Shown one piece after another: positions 42,400-54,574 of a stretch of DNA of 64,000 bases. Made by a program: the position numbers and the translations under genes. The stretch is from Amphibalanus amphitrite. Taxonomy: Eukaryota; Arthropoda; Thecostraca; Balanomorpha; Balanidae. The notes beneath the pieces were generated by a model that saw nothing but the letters and a program-made list of their open reading frames with translations, made no database searches and was not told where the DNA came from. Location: assembly GCF_019059575.1 (NCBI RefSeq), contig NW_024882864.1, forward strand, positions 111,639 through 175,638, written 5' to 3'. Position 1 is the first letter of the stretch. Each line of letters opens with the position of its first letter.

Positions 42400-43104
42400 A
42401 AGTATTTGACGACGCATGGTTATCTCGGAATGTAAGAAAGCAAAAAAGATAAAGACGCAGTAAAAAGCAATCTATAGCCCACTGTTGGATTTTTCATGGG
42501 TTATTATTCCATCAGATTATCGCTAAGGTCACAGCAGGTCACCAGCATTAAAATTATCACGAATTCTGGTTCCCCATTTTGACAACTTCTCACAAGCGGC
42601 GCATAAGTCAAGTCGGGAACTATTAGAGCTACAGCGCCGTAGAAGAGCGCATTGAATAGCTCTTTGAGTTTTTTTTTTGTGTGTATTTTCTCAAATTGGA
42701 CCTAGAGTAAATGGTTTATACTCCAGAGGGCAAAAACTTTCAAAATTTGACGTTTTGCGGATAGTTTTTCTGTAATAACCTATGGCGTCATGCTTTTATT
42801 ACGTTAATTTAATCGGAATCGCGTTTCTTTCGTGAAGACGCGTCAAATGAACCATACGTTGAAATTTAAATTACAAAAATGATCTCAGGTCAAGCTCATA
42901 GAAAAGATCATGTTGTGCCTATCAGTCGATCAGTCGATTCCTATCATTGAGCTGAACGCATCGGTGTTTTTCAGCGTTCTATCATGTTCTATCTAGTCAT
43001 TGTCAAAAACTGTTAACCCTCGCCGGCACAGGCCATTTTGCGTCCTTCGACGGCACAAGGGGGGGGGGCACAACCCCCCTCGCGTTTCGCCCCTGATCAA
43101 GCCA
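42400..43104. mobile_element. TTAA-family MITE fragments, copy 6
   Basis: Bases 42535-43012 align with the middle of copy 9 (shared GAGCTACAGCGCCG, CTCCAGAGGGCAAAAACT and ATCAGTCGATC). At 43014 an outer end TTAACCCTCGCCGGC starts, with a G-run/C-run hairpin to about 43080. Two broken copies, or one rearranged copy, lie side by side. Confidence 0.65.
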
Positions 43105-43568
43105 GGAAATTTGTAAACCTCATTACAAATGTTCTTGCAATAGTCTGCAAACGTATTCTACATAGATTTATGCATAAAATTATTTAGTCTTATTACAAGA
43201 TTTATTTAGAAAAATCATTAAATTCAATTAATTAAGGCCTTGAAGTATTATATCACACCTCACTGTCTCACTTTTGCCAGCAAAAAAAAAAAAAAAAAAG
43301 AGCCGAGAGATGCTTAAAATTGAAGCACGCTCTTAGTTTTATAATAATGAGAAAAGCAGCCGGATGCTTTATTCGGCTCGATTTTTATTTGCAGCCGGTG
43401 TCTCGATTTTATTTTTTAATAATGGCCTCTGGCCCCCAAAATCGTCACTGGTTTATCAGCCAATGAGCATCGAGAATTGCCATACGCTGATTGGTGGGAT
43501 TACTGCAGTTGTTGTTTAGAATGCTTACGGTGCTGACAGCGCTAGCGAAGGTGTCTCCACTTTTCGTA
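43105..43568. repeat. segment P, inverted copy of 60772-61234
   Basis: About 460 bp match 60772-61234 on the opposite strand, including GGTGTCTCCACTTTTCGTA at the inner edge. No coding frame recognised. Confidence 0.85.
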
Positions 43569-43767
43569 ATGTTGAGAGCCCGGAGCGTAGGCCCCGTGGC
43601 TCCTGCTATGATTTCAGACCATCGCTAACATAAAGTTTAAAGCATGCAAACTAAGACTGGATAGACAATTTGAAGCTTTCTTGCAAGATGATGAGCTGAG
43701 ATGCTACGCACATTCTGGCGTCCTAACCGGGAGGTTCGGGCCACCCACCCCCGGTGATCCTAAATCA

Positions 43768-44659
43768 ATAAACTGATGCTTTGAAGAAATAGTATGTAGT
43801 GCTCTAGCGAGGAACATCTTGATATATGTAGTTAGGATTTCAAATGACCTTTTCCTCGATAATTAATTGGAAATTCAATAAAAAGTAAATATTATATTGT
43901 TTGGCAAATTTTCGAACAACAGTTCATTCTCAAGCCACATGAAACAATTGACAACGAAGTTTTATAACTGCCGCCAAGCTACATTTTTTGAATTCTCACA
44001 CGTGATGTACAAGGTGGTCTTCTTAAAATCAGAAATCTGAACTTAATCGATCATATCCCAAGCTGTTCCGAATCCACCTATTCACATATACATACATACA
44101 TGACCATCAAAAGTAATATGCGAGCACAATCACATAAATATATACATGGTTCGTTTTGGTCGTGGTCGTGATGAATAGATCGCGTAGCATTAAAAAAAGG
44201 TGACAACAATGACAATATAAACACTTTGGAAGCTACGAGACTTCCAAAGTGTTTATATTGTCATTGTTGTCACTTTTTTTAATGCTACGCGATCTATTCA
44301 TTACGACCACGACCAAAACGAACCATGTATATATTTATGTGATTGTGCTCGCATATTACTTTTGATGGTCATGTATGTATGTATATGTGAATAGGTGGAT
44401 TCGGAACAGCTTGGGATATGATCGATTAAGTTCAGATTTCTGATTTTAAGAAGACCACCTTGTACATCACGTGTGAGAATTCAAAAAATGTAGCTTGGCG
44501 GCAGTTATAAAACTTCGTTGTCAATTGTTTCATGTGGCTTGAGAATGAACTGTTGTTCGAAAATTTGCCAAACAATATAATATTTACTTTTTATTGAATT
44601 TCCAATTAATTATCGAGGAAAAGGTCATTTGAAATCCTAACTACATAAACTGATGCTTT
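43768..44659. mobile_element. near-perfect hairpin insertion (43783-44644) with 15-bp direct repeats
   Basis: Arms 43826-44232 and 44241-44646 are inverted copies around an 8-base centre CTACGAGA. ATAAACTGATGCTTT occurs at 43768-43782 and 44645-44659. A 43-bp extension precedes the left arm. The layout matches the Penelope dimer at 36402-38568 (extension on one side, 14- to 15-bp duplication), so it may be an inverted dimer of the 3' end of another Penelope-like element, though no protein is encoded. Confidence 0.75.
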
Positions 44660-44748
44660 CATTGAAAGTCCTCTTCAATAAGTTTTAGTTTTGTCGCGCA
44701 AGGTCGACAATTCAACTACAAATTCCAGTCGAACAGAAAATATTATTT

Positions 44749-47700
44749 ATGGTCTTTTCACGTCAGTTCCGTGCAAAATACATTAACGCTTGGCGTTAGA
44801 GGTGCAACCGGCCCCCCGTTTCCTGGAGGTGCCCGGCATATGAGGGAGCCGGCCACAGAGGGTGCGGGCGCCAATTGGAGGCTAGATAAGCGCCAGCGGT
44901 CGGGTAAGCAAACACAGCCCGCCCGGCCTGGCGAGGACACTGCGCCGGCCGCCGGGCGCCTCCAGTGCGTGAGTGGCACGTCAGACGGCGGCCGCTCATG
45001 TTTTTCGTGCGTGCGCGCTCCAGCCGCTGCGATCATCTCCCGGAGATGGGACGCTCCACACGCGAAAGGGCATCCGGTAAGTCACGCCTTTGCTTGCTGG
45101 CGTCTCCCCATTGTGTCCAGGCTGTCACGAGCGACCCCACTACCAGCAATCTTAGGCCCGCGGGCGCTCCGTGCCGGCGTACCTACCGCCCCCTCGTATT
45201 GTTGTGTTGAACATTTCAGAGTGGTCCACGTTCCACTTGTGTGTCGATTACTGCCGTGGCGATCACGTGGCGATTACTGCTCCTTTGCTTGTCTTACCGC
45301 CGACACATCCCGCGCCGTCACGCCGCAGCTGACATCCCATGCTTATGTCATGAGAGTTTCTCGGACGGCCAGTCCGCCCTGCCCTACTATACGCCCATCT
45401 CACCCGTCGCCGGTGAGATTTCCCGTCGGCTATTAGGCCGTCACGCCGCCGCTAGCATGGCTTCTATCGTCAGTCGCCTGGACTGTGCCGTCTTATACGC
45501 TGTCACGCCGCCGCTGACAATCAACTATCTCGCCCGTTGCACGGCCTGTCCCGCCTGTCATACGTGGTCAAGCCGCTGCTGACTACCTCTCCTGTCACAC
45601 GGACTGTTCGTCTGTCATTTACACCGTCACGCCGCCGCCAGACCTCGGCCTTGCCGCCGCCGCCCCTGCCTCGCCCGTCACCCAACATGTCACGCCGCCG
45701 CTGACACACCCAACCGTCACGCCCGCTACGTTCGTCGTCACCGCTGTCATGCCGCCGCCGACAGCCCACCGTCACACCTGACGCTTCCGCTGGCTGTCCT
45801 GCCGTTTGCCACGACCCGCCCGCCGCCTGGCCGCCCCGCCGGCCGCCGCCCGGCTACCCCTCCCCCCCCTCGCCGGCCGCCGCCCGGCCGACCGCCGCCG
45901 CGGCAACCCCTCCACCCCGCCGGCCGCCGCCCGGCCGCCCGGCCGCCCGCCGCCCAGCCGCCCCGCCGACCGCCGCTCGGCCACCCCGCCGGCCGCCGCG
46001 CTGTCTCTCCGAGCCGGACTGTCACCTGCCACCGCCTGAGGCCGCCGGCCGTGCCTTTGTCGTCTCCCGGCGGCACCTCCCTCCCGCCAGCCCCGCCCCG
46101 CCGCGCGCACCCCGGCCTGGCCACCCTCCCATCCCGGGCCGCCGCCCGCGGCCCCTAGCCGCCCGTCTGTTTGCTTAGCGCTGCCTTTCCCACCGGTGCC
46201 CATTCTATCGCGCTCGCCCTGCTCATATACTCGCGTCCCTCTCTTACACTGACGACAAAACAACTCGCCATAACAACAACACTAACTAGCTATGACCTTT
46301 CCGAGATCAGCTGATCTTTCATGTCATACCAAACTGTCATGCCCGCCGCGCTCTTCACCACCGCTATCACCGCCGGCCGTCTCTCCCGTTTGCCATTTTC
46401 CACCTAAGCCTGAGGGCTGTTCACGGGCCCTGTGTGCGGTCGGACCGCACACAGCCTCCCAGCTCCGCCCACTGCGTCCCCACGTCAGCCTTCCGTCACC
46501 GCACAGCAGCGACCGCTGTGGCCGGTCGGACTGGCCACAGCGGACCGTCCACCATGACGTCATGACGCAGCCATGACGTCAGAGCCGTCTACCCATCCCC
46601 CTGGTCACCCTGCCAGTCACTGCGGCGCCTCTCTGGACCGGGACCGGGCTGTCTCCGGCCACCGCCGCGCCAGCCGCACGTTTGTTTGCTGGCGTCCCCC
46701 CTTAGCTGGTGCACTTGTCTCGCCGCGCTCACCGCCGCGACCGGCCCCTGGCCACCCTATCAGTATCGGGCCGGTGGCCCCCAGCCGTAAGTCTGTTTGC
46801 TTAGCGCCGCCCTCCTCACCAGCGCTTGTTGTTTTGCGCTCATCTGTCGCAGAACGCTGCGTCCATAGTTGTGTGGTGGTTAGCGTGACGGATCCGTTTG
46901 TGTGCCGTTAGGACTATCGTCAGGGTGCCCCGGTTCGATCCTAGGTGGCGCCGGACTCTTGCGCCGCGTTAGGCAATGTATCTTCAGCACAGGGGGCTGC
47001 GCGCCTGCGCATCGCGCCTTTGTTGCCACCTACGCCGCTACGTCACGAGCCGTCACGCTGCTGCCGGTCATGCCCGTTACACGGTCACCGCGTCTGTCAT
47101 ATGCTGCTGTCAAGCCACCACCACCGGCCGACCTGTCAGGTTCATCGCACGAGCTGCCTATCCGTCACATACCGCTACCACGCCGATGCCGTCACGCCGC
47201 TGCCGACAACCTGGCACTGTCACGCCGCTGCGGACAATCATCTATCATCCCCGCCGCACAGGCTGTCCGCCTGTCACGAACCACTGCCACGCCGCCGCTG
47301 ACACTTCTGTCATGTCTAACGCACTGAGTGTCCGTCCGCCATATATGTAGGTACTGCTATCACGCTGCTTCCGACCGTTCACGATCATGTCTAGCCCAAG
47401 CGCCCGGACCGACACGTCTCCCACATACCGCCGCCATGCTGACACTCCAGTTCTACCCATCCCGGCCGCCGCCCGGACCACCCCGTACGTCTTAAACGCT
47501 GCCGCGCCGCCGCGCCGCCAACGGCACCGGGCACACCTACCACGGTAATCGCCAGGCCCACCCCCTCTGTCACATACCACCATCCCGCCGTTACCACAAG
47601 CACTCCTATCATCTACCCAGCCACCCCGGCTGTCATGCCGCCGCCGACAGACCCTTCGTCATGCCAGCGCTCTAGCCGCAGGCCTGTCACACGTCAACGT

Positions 47701-49457
47701 CACTCCGCCGCTGACAGAGCAACGGTCATGTCCGACGCCGACGGCGGCCCGTGTACCACGCCGTCCCCCACCCGCCGCCTAGACCGCCCGCCGACAGCAC
47801 TCGTTCTGCCGCGCCCGCCGCCGCGGCCGGCCTGATAACCCTCTCGTCTCGGGCCGTTGCTCGTAGGCGCCTGTTTGCTCAGCGCCCTCCCCCCCCCCTC
47901 CACCTCAGCGCTCTTGTACCGCGTTCGCTCGCCGCGGACAAGCGCAGCCTCGTGTTGTGTTGATTAGAGTGCGGGAAACCGCCGGTGTGACAATTCGGGC
48001 CAAATCGCCCGGTGACCAGCTTGATTCCAGGAATCGGCGGACTTGTACGCATCGTTGTGAGGTATCCGTCCCTACCAGGAATAATTTTGTCTACCTGAAT
48101 GTTAGGAGACAATAAAGATAAACAAGACCCCTCCCGACACATGATTTGTGAGACAGTCACAAGCTACCTAGGTGGCGCATCCTATCCACCGTTGCACATC
48201 TGTTGCATCTGTATTTCAGTTATATTCTATTATCATTTACATTAACAGCGCTTCTCGCCGGATCACTTCAAAGACGACGGTTCTCACTTGACTTTGCCCC
48301 ATAACTGTGCCAAACTGACTAGGCGTCCCTCCCATCTCACGTCAGTCCAACAACTCCACTTACACTGTCGATTGTCGAACACGCCTCAACAATGTCCCAC
48401 CGCTGCTGTCATGCCTCTCCGGACAACCCGTGCCGTGCCCGACACGGGCGTCTTACCCGTTGCCTATACTACTGTCATGTCCTGCCGACAGCCCTCAGCC
48501 CTGAGCCCAGCGCAGCGGTATACGCACGCCGCGGCTAACAGCCGCACCGTAACGTTTCGCAATTACCGTACGACCGTCACGTATGTACTGACACCATGCC
48601 CTGCGCTGTCACTGACCGGCTCACCGCACATAGTCCTATAGCGACAGCCGCCATGCCGCCGCTAGAAAACGCACCGACTCACGCCGCCTTGCCATCTAAC
48701 ACATCAGTCGTGCCGCCGCTGACCGCACCCGCCCCGCCCCCGCCCCGCCCGTTCGCCATGTCGTTCCCACCGCCGCCTAACCCGCTGTCGGAGGCCGCGC
48801 CGTCCCTCGGGCTCGGACTGCGGCCAGCCACCGCCGGCGATCGCCAACCGCGCGCTTGTTTGCTAGGCGCCCACTCTCCTCCCTGCCCGCACTCGTATGG
48901 GCGACGCCGTTATCCGCCGGCCTCCCACCCGCTCTTGGCAGCCCTCGCGGCTCAGTGGTTTGCCCGGGCGGCATGTGCGCCGTGTGTCTCTGGGATCCCA
49001 GTGACCAGGCTCAGTCCCAGAGAGCTATGGAAGTTTGTACAGCGATACCGGGCGCGAATTCCAGCGCTGCGCCCCTGCTACGCCCCGTTTCCACTCACTT
49101 TCTACCCAGCGTGGCCGGTTGATGACGCATTAAACGTTTGCTAATGCTATCCCGTGACCTCACAGCGGCCGTCACCGAGCTCGCTTATTCCACCCCAAAC
49201 GTCCCGGGGTACTTATGATCCCCCCGCGCCCGCATGGCATACCTCATGCCGCCCCTTGCCGGCATCGTGCCCATACATTTGGGCAAATTTTGGCGTCTTT
49301 CAGCTAGGGAGAGCTGGAACACACGCAATAGGAGCTGGCGGAGGTCGAGGCCGCACTACGCCAAATCCTCCCGGATACCGAGGTAAGAGACGGATAGGTC
49401 CGGCCCCTCAGTTCAGGCTCATCACACCACGCAGGCACCGGCGACGCCAACGTTAAT
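44749..49457. mobile_element. long element with GC-rich cargo (unit 1 of a tandem pair)
   Basis: The left block A (44749-45008) and right block B (49292-49457) recur as A' and B' in unit 2 at 49456-49926. The cargo, 45009-49291, is very GC-rich and holds many degenerate copies of GTCACGCCGCCGCTGACA. A recurring TGTTTGCT(T/C)AGCGCC motif marks larger sub-blocks (about 45090, 46165, 46680, 46790, 47867, 48857). TTAACGCTTGGCGT near the left end and GACGCCAACGTTAA at the right end form a short inverted pair. Reading frames across it are compositional. Class unknown. Confidence 0.55.
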
Positions 49458-49926
49458 GGTCTTTTCACGTCAGTTCCGTGCAAAATACATTAACGCTTGG
49501 CGTTAGAGGTGCAACCGGCCCCCCGTTTCCTGGAGGTGCCCGGCATATGAGGGAGCCGGCCACAGAGGGTGCGGGCGCCAATTGGAGGCTAGATAAGCGC
49601 CAGCGGTCGGGTAAGCAAACACAGCCCGCCCGGCCTGGCGAGGACACTGCGCCGGCCGCCGGGCGCCTCCAGTGCGTGAGTGGCACGTCAGACGGCGGCC
49701 GCTCATGTTTTTCGTTTTTTTTTCTTTCTTATTTTTCCTTTGTCTCCTTCCGTCAACTCCGGCGTCTTTCAGCTAGGGAGAGCTGGAACACACGCAATAG
49801 GAGCTGGCGGAGGTCGAGGCCGCACTACGCCAAATCCTCCCGGATACCGAGGTAAGAGACGGATAGGTCCGGCCCCTCAGTTCAGGCTCATCACACCACG
49901 CAGGCACCGGCGACGCCAACGTTAAT
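49456..49926. mobile_element. short element without cargo (unit 2 of the tandem pair)
   Basis: Block A' (49456-49715) is joined to B' (49761-49926) by a 45-bp T-rich linker in place of the 4.3-kb cargo. A' looks identical to A and B' to B. The units abut, sharing the bases at 49456-49457. Confidence 0.8.
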
Positions 49927-50027
49927 CTTATTTCATGGAGCACGATTGAGCTTACCAAAATACATATGCGCCCAAGTGACCTCCATGAAGTAAGCTCTCA
50001 TTGGCCGCTTATGCGGTTCCTGGGCTC

Positions 50028-51882
50028 TGAAAGATCAAGGTAGATACCAGCTGCGAGTATTGTTTTCATTGTCGAAAAAAGAATATGAATAATGGCACCG
50101 GCCCATAACTCCCGGTGCATTTTGATGGACCGAAAAAGCGCATGATTTATTGAAAGTTATATCGAGACAAAATAGTTCAGCGCAGATGTCTAATATCAGG
50201 CACACTTTGCAGGCGAAAGGCAATTTCACGTACACAGAGTGAACACTGGGGTCTAGCCACTGTCCACTGGAAGAGAATTGCCTTTTCACAAAACCGGCCC
50301 ATACCTCCCGGGTCTCCCCTATGTAGACGAAGCTCATGAAACACGTTGCAGATTTTTTTATCCGTCACTTCAACAAAAGGAAGTACATTTAAATGGGAAG
50401 TGTAACATTTAACCCGGCAGGCGGTGGGCCTACCAGCCACCTTCCACGCGGTGGGGGGGGGGGCACTTTTTTGCCCCCCCCCGTATCTCCGAAACTACTG
50501 AACGGATCCCGAAAATTCAAACAGCGTTCGATAGCCCTGTCAAATTTGTCGAAGGAAACCAAATTTCATTGACCTCGGGGTCACCGATGACGTCACAGGT
50601 CAGGTCAAAGATAAAATGTTTCACCGTTCACGGGGCTTCTAGGGAAAGCGCTATAACACCGAGTAAAACGCATTTTGTCGAAAATCAGCGATAAGGCGTC
50701 AGTTGTATAGTACATATGTTGCTATTAGAGGTCACTGGTAATACCAGGTCAGGTCACAGGTCAGGTCACCAAAGGTCACCAAGGGTCACCACATGAGCCC
50801 AACTTTACTAAGGTTATGCGATGCATGTTTTATGGCCAGTTTTTCATTTCCAACTCAATGGTGTTGGTTATAAGACCATCAGGTACGGTTTAGGTCACTT
50901 TCTGGTGGAGGTCAGGTCAAGGTCAGGTCAAAAAAGGTCAAATTTCAAAGTTGATATTTTTGCATAAAATGGGTATCGATTCGATGCAGCTCGTCACGGG
51001 GAGTCTAATGGTGGTCTTTGTTTTGCGCTACGAGGTCTAGAATTGCTAAAAATTGAGTTTGAAAATTTGACGTCATCAATTTTGAACAGTTTTTTTCGCT
51101 ATAACTTGGCCAAAAAAGAGGTATCGATCTCAAATTTGGTATGTAGATAGAAGGCGGTAGGGACTATCACATATATTCCGGTTTTTTCGAAATTCAAAAA
51201 AACTTTTTGGATTTTTTGGCTATTATATTTAAAAAATCTATTTTTTGATTGTTGGGGGTCAAAATAAAAAAAAAATGAAAAACCGAAATTGCAGTTTTGT
51301 AGCCCTTTTAATTCCACACCTTTTATGTCTGAAACATTTTTCTGTATCTCTAAAGCTGTAGGCCTGACAGCTCTTCCCGCGAAACCTTTTTTTGGGTCGA
51401 AAATGGCAAAAATGACGTCACTCTGACGTCATTAGCGGCCAACCTATCATAGCCTTTGGAAAAATTTTTGGTCACCATGTGCGCTAGCTGCTCCCGGGAG
51501 GGTACTGAAAGTTTGGTGACGATCGGCGCAGCGGTTCTCGAGATATATCGAAAAAACTAAAGGGGGGGGGGCAAAAAATTGCCCCCCCCCACCGCCTGGA
51601 AGGTTAAGTCATCTTAAAAGGGGCAGATTAATAAATGTGTAAGCGCGTCAAAATTACCAAAACTTAGCACGAGAATTGCTTTTTTCTGCTTATATGTATT
51701 TGGACATCTTTGCCAAGCTCCATATTTGCATATTGCATATATGTTCATGTAGCCTTGGTTTGCACTTTTACGAACTTCATTGCACATTGATATTTATTGC
51801 GCAAAACATTTCAAGTCATTCCATGAATCGAGGCTTACCTACCGCAGCTGAGTTTGTATTTCAAACTATGGCATCTCCAGAC
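50028..51882. repeat. segment Q (interrupted), inverted copy of 60096-60770
   Basis: Bases 50028-50412 and 51604-51882 match 60096-60770 on the opposite strand. The right-hand copy is continuous, giving the empty site of MITE copy 8. Confidence 0.88.
50409..51607. mobile_element. TTAA-family MITE, copy 8 (50413-51603), with verified empty site
   Basis: It starts CCCGGCAGGCGGTGGG after TTAA 50409-50412 and ends CCCACCGCCTGGAAGG before TTAA 51604-51607. The inverted duplicate near 60360-60372 has one TTAA in the same context (ACATTTAAGTCATC), so TTAA is a genuine duplication. G/C-run hairpins lie at 50452-50482 and 51561-51590. GGTCA clusters occur at 50597-50606, 50745-50790 and 50910-50940. 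The left end is bipartite, with a second inner CCACCTTCCACGCGG. Confidence 0.95.
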
Positions 51883-52056
51883 ATGTTCAACGACGACCAA
51901 GATGACCCCACGATCGAAGAAGAGAGCGCAAGTAACACCGAGTTTGTTGAAGTCCCGACGAGGCGTGGTGTTAAGCCTGGCACCACCTTGGCACCAAGCG
52001 GGGCAAATACAACCGTGTGTCGGCTGATGAAGATAATATTTTTTTATTCCTACTAA
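51835..52056 (+). other. possible exon of unknown protein
   Basis: After a splice-acceptor-like CTACCGCAG the frame continues with an acidic stretch (D-D-Q-D-D-P-T-I-E-E-E-S) and stops at 52056. The duplicate at 60096 diverges just where the acidic part begins. No domain recognised; it may be a chance frame. Confidence 0.2.
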
Positions 52057-52082
52057 GCCGGCGGTGATTGGAAGCCAACTGC

Positions 52083-52514
52083 CAACACTAATGGTGTCAC
52101 CGTTAAAACAGCCTACGGGTACAGCCCACCGCTAAAGTAATGTGTGGTTTTACCAATCTCAACGGATGGCTTTGACCGACGATTTTTAAATGCGGACAGA
52201 TTGAAAAGAAGACGTCAATAGATAAAGTTGTAGCCAAGGCCATCTACAGAAGGTACAGACACTCCCCCGCCGACCAATCAGAGACAGATCCTGAGTGACG
52301 TCACCCCTGATGCTCGCAAGGGGTACTCCATTCCTTAACAACGTTAAAATGACTAACTTCATTTGAAGATTGTTGGTGACACTCTACACATATCGCTCAA
52401 CCGTTGTTGTCATTGGAAAGTTAAACTAATTTTCTAGCGATAAAAAAGAGCAGCAATATGCTAAGAAACAGCCGGTTTTGAAGATATGGACGATTTAAAA
52501 ATCTTCTGCAGTTG
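52083..52514. other. no gene; short segment shared with 59460-59560
   Basis: Bases 52245-52335 (GACCAATCAGAGACAGATCC and flanks) match 59461-59560 in the same orientation. Nothing else recognised. Confidence 0.45.
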
Positions 52515-54135
52515 CAGGAAAGCAGGGCCTCCTCTAAGGAATTTTCACTGGGGGGGGGGGGGGGGCAGAGGCTCAGAAGTCAAACCTAGGGTACCCCCAA
52601 ATCCGGTTTTCTCATCGGATTTAGGCCACTTACTTTTTCGTCACATCCCTGATGCCATGATCTTTATTATTTTGAGAAAACAAAAAACGAAATAGTAGGC
52701 CACCTGACCCTATACCGGTGGATACAGACCGGCACGGGTAGGGTGACATTTGGTGCAAATATCCCCCGCAACGTCCGAAATCGACGAAAAATTCCGGCTT
52801 TTCGAAAATGAAACAAAATGCCTATATTAAACAAGTATTTATTATACAAGTATTATAAAGTATTAAACAAGTATTAAACAAGTATTATAACAAGCGGCCC
52901 TGGTGGCGCAGTCGGTTAAGGCGTCGACCCGCGGTGCGGGCGGTGCCGGATTCGGGTTCGATTCCCGGTTCCGCCCGTTCCGCGGGCGTCGTCCCCGGCT
53001 GTGTCACCAGGTGTGGGGTAGGCTCCCACTTCAGCCGTAGCCTGGGGGGTGGGGGTACAAGGGTCAGGAGGAGGAGGAGCCCTCCTGTAAATGGGCCATA
53101 AGTGCCCGTTGGAGGGAGGCCTGAATAAAAAAAAAAATTAACGGCTTAGCAGTGCGTAATGAATCTAACCGACCGCAGAAAGTGTGAGGGCTTAGGTATC
53201 GACTTCCCAAACGCTGGAAACCAACAGCTAACTGCCTGAAAACAGCTCACCATCCTAAAAAGCTACTTGCCTGAGAATGACTTCAGAAACAGGCCACAGG
53301 TGAATGAGAATGAGGGTCAGGTAACAGGGTAATTATATTTTCCACCAGAATACCTACTAAAAGTGTTGCCACGCTGGGCCACTTTTTACGCGAGTTATTC
53401 GCGAAAAACCTAGGGGTGGGGTCTATCTCACCCCTCAATAAGTGAGAGGGCTTATCGCTGCTAGTCCCAAACACTCGAAAAAAAAAACTTATATCGTGCT
53501 ATAAAGCTCAGCCGCACTCTTATTTGACCGTAGAAAAATTTTATCTTCAAGAATAAGCCCGTCTACCGAAAAAAAAAACAAAAACATAATACTTCTCCGT
53601 GTTGAACTGTTACCGGGGTTACATGAGCAAGTAAATGCGTATCAGGAACGGATTTTCCTATTCGCTCACCATTGTAGTCCGCTTGTAAATTGTAATGCGT
53701 ATTAACTCTGCTCATGTAACCCCGAGCTGTGAGCGGTTGACTGATTGAGACAATAGAGCGCGACCGTTCGGGCTGTTTTCTTTCTCAAAATGATGCCCCG
53801 TTCGGGCTTCAGTCGGCGTTCGATTATAAAATCTGCAGTGTCTGACCTCATTCCGCGACTCATCCTGGGCGGATCTGTAAACAAAAAACTGTAGATAAGA
53901 AACCAACGATATAAGGAAACTAAAATTAGTAGCGTGGTGATCGTGGAGATAGTCTGGATTGTTTGTTTGGTAACCTTTTAGTGAAATTTCCTCGTTTTTC
54001 GACGTGATTTGCTTAACTGCGTGCCCCCCCCCCCCCAGTGATGCGATTTCAGCTCCACTGGGGGGGCCAGCGGCATCACTGGGGGGGGGCCGCGGCCCCC
54101 CCAGTTAACATGTTAGAGGAGGCCCTGCAGGAAAG
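52515..54135. mobile_element. non-autonomous hAT element (e), 52523-54127, with 8-bp TSD
   Basis: The ends are CAGGGCCTCCTCTAA and TTAGAGGAGGCCCTG, a perfect 15-bp inverted repeat. CAGGAAAG is duplicated at 52515-52522 and 54128-54135. It carries a tRNA-derived SINE and a fragment (53384-53450) matching the right end of TTAA-family copy 1. No transposase. Confidence 0.94.
52894..53137 (+). repeat. tRNA-derived SINE
   Basis: The head has a pol III A box TGGCGCAGTCGG and B box GGTTCGATTCC spaced as in a tRNA. A body of unrelated GC-rich sequence follows, then an A-rich tail (A11) at 53127-53137. The upstream ACAAGTATTA repeat prevents a clear target duplication call. It is a SINE and not a working tRNA gene, because the acceptor ends do not pair cleanly and the body runs on. 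Confidence 0.85.
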
Positions 54136-54570
54136 CAACGTAAAAACGCATCGAGCTTATATTTTTACTACGAATAAATCATTTTTCATTAAGTTTTTAG
54201 ATATGGTATCCATTTAATCAACAACTTTATGGCAATATTTTTATTACTTGTAACTTTATTTCAAAATAATATTTTCAAAAATGGCAACTGTTGGCAAGTA
54301 GCTTTGAAGCAATTGTGGCGCACCGCGTCATTATTGTCCTGAGGCCCCTTATGATGTCATCAAATGTGAAGTGACATGGGCCTGGTTGTAGCTTCAAGGG
54401 TGAAGATACATGTACGCTATATTTAAAGTCTCGTTGCAGTCTGGCTAATCGTTCCTAGGCTTCAGAAGCAGAACATACCCATGACTGAAACCACATATTA
54501 CTTCCGCTGTGGACTGTACCTACGCCGAGGAGTTGTGGACAAAGACGGCGATGGGGCTCCTCAGATAAGA
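54136..54570. other. no gene recognised
   Basis: AT-rich sequence upstream of the transposase-like fragment. An ATG frame from 54481 overlaps the fragment in another frame and is not favoured. Confidence 0.35.
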
Positions 54571-54574
54571 GCCT

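Noticed and set aside
44771-49456. Many open frames of 60-220 residues in the GC-rich block
   Set aside because: High GC removes stop codons; the peptides are Pro/Arg/Ala/Ser-rich, overlap on both strands and show no domain.
44749-49926. LTR retrotransposon with A/B as LTRs
   Set aside because: A and B are not joined at both ends of the cargo, and no primer site, polypurine tract or gag-pol is found.
52894-52980. Functional tRNA gene
   Set aside because: Good A and B boxes, but it is followed by a SINE body and A-tail and the acceptor stem is not clean.
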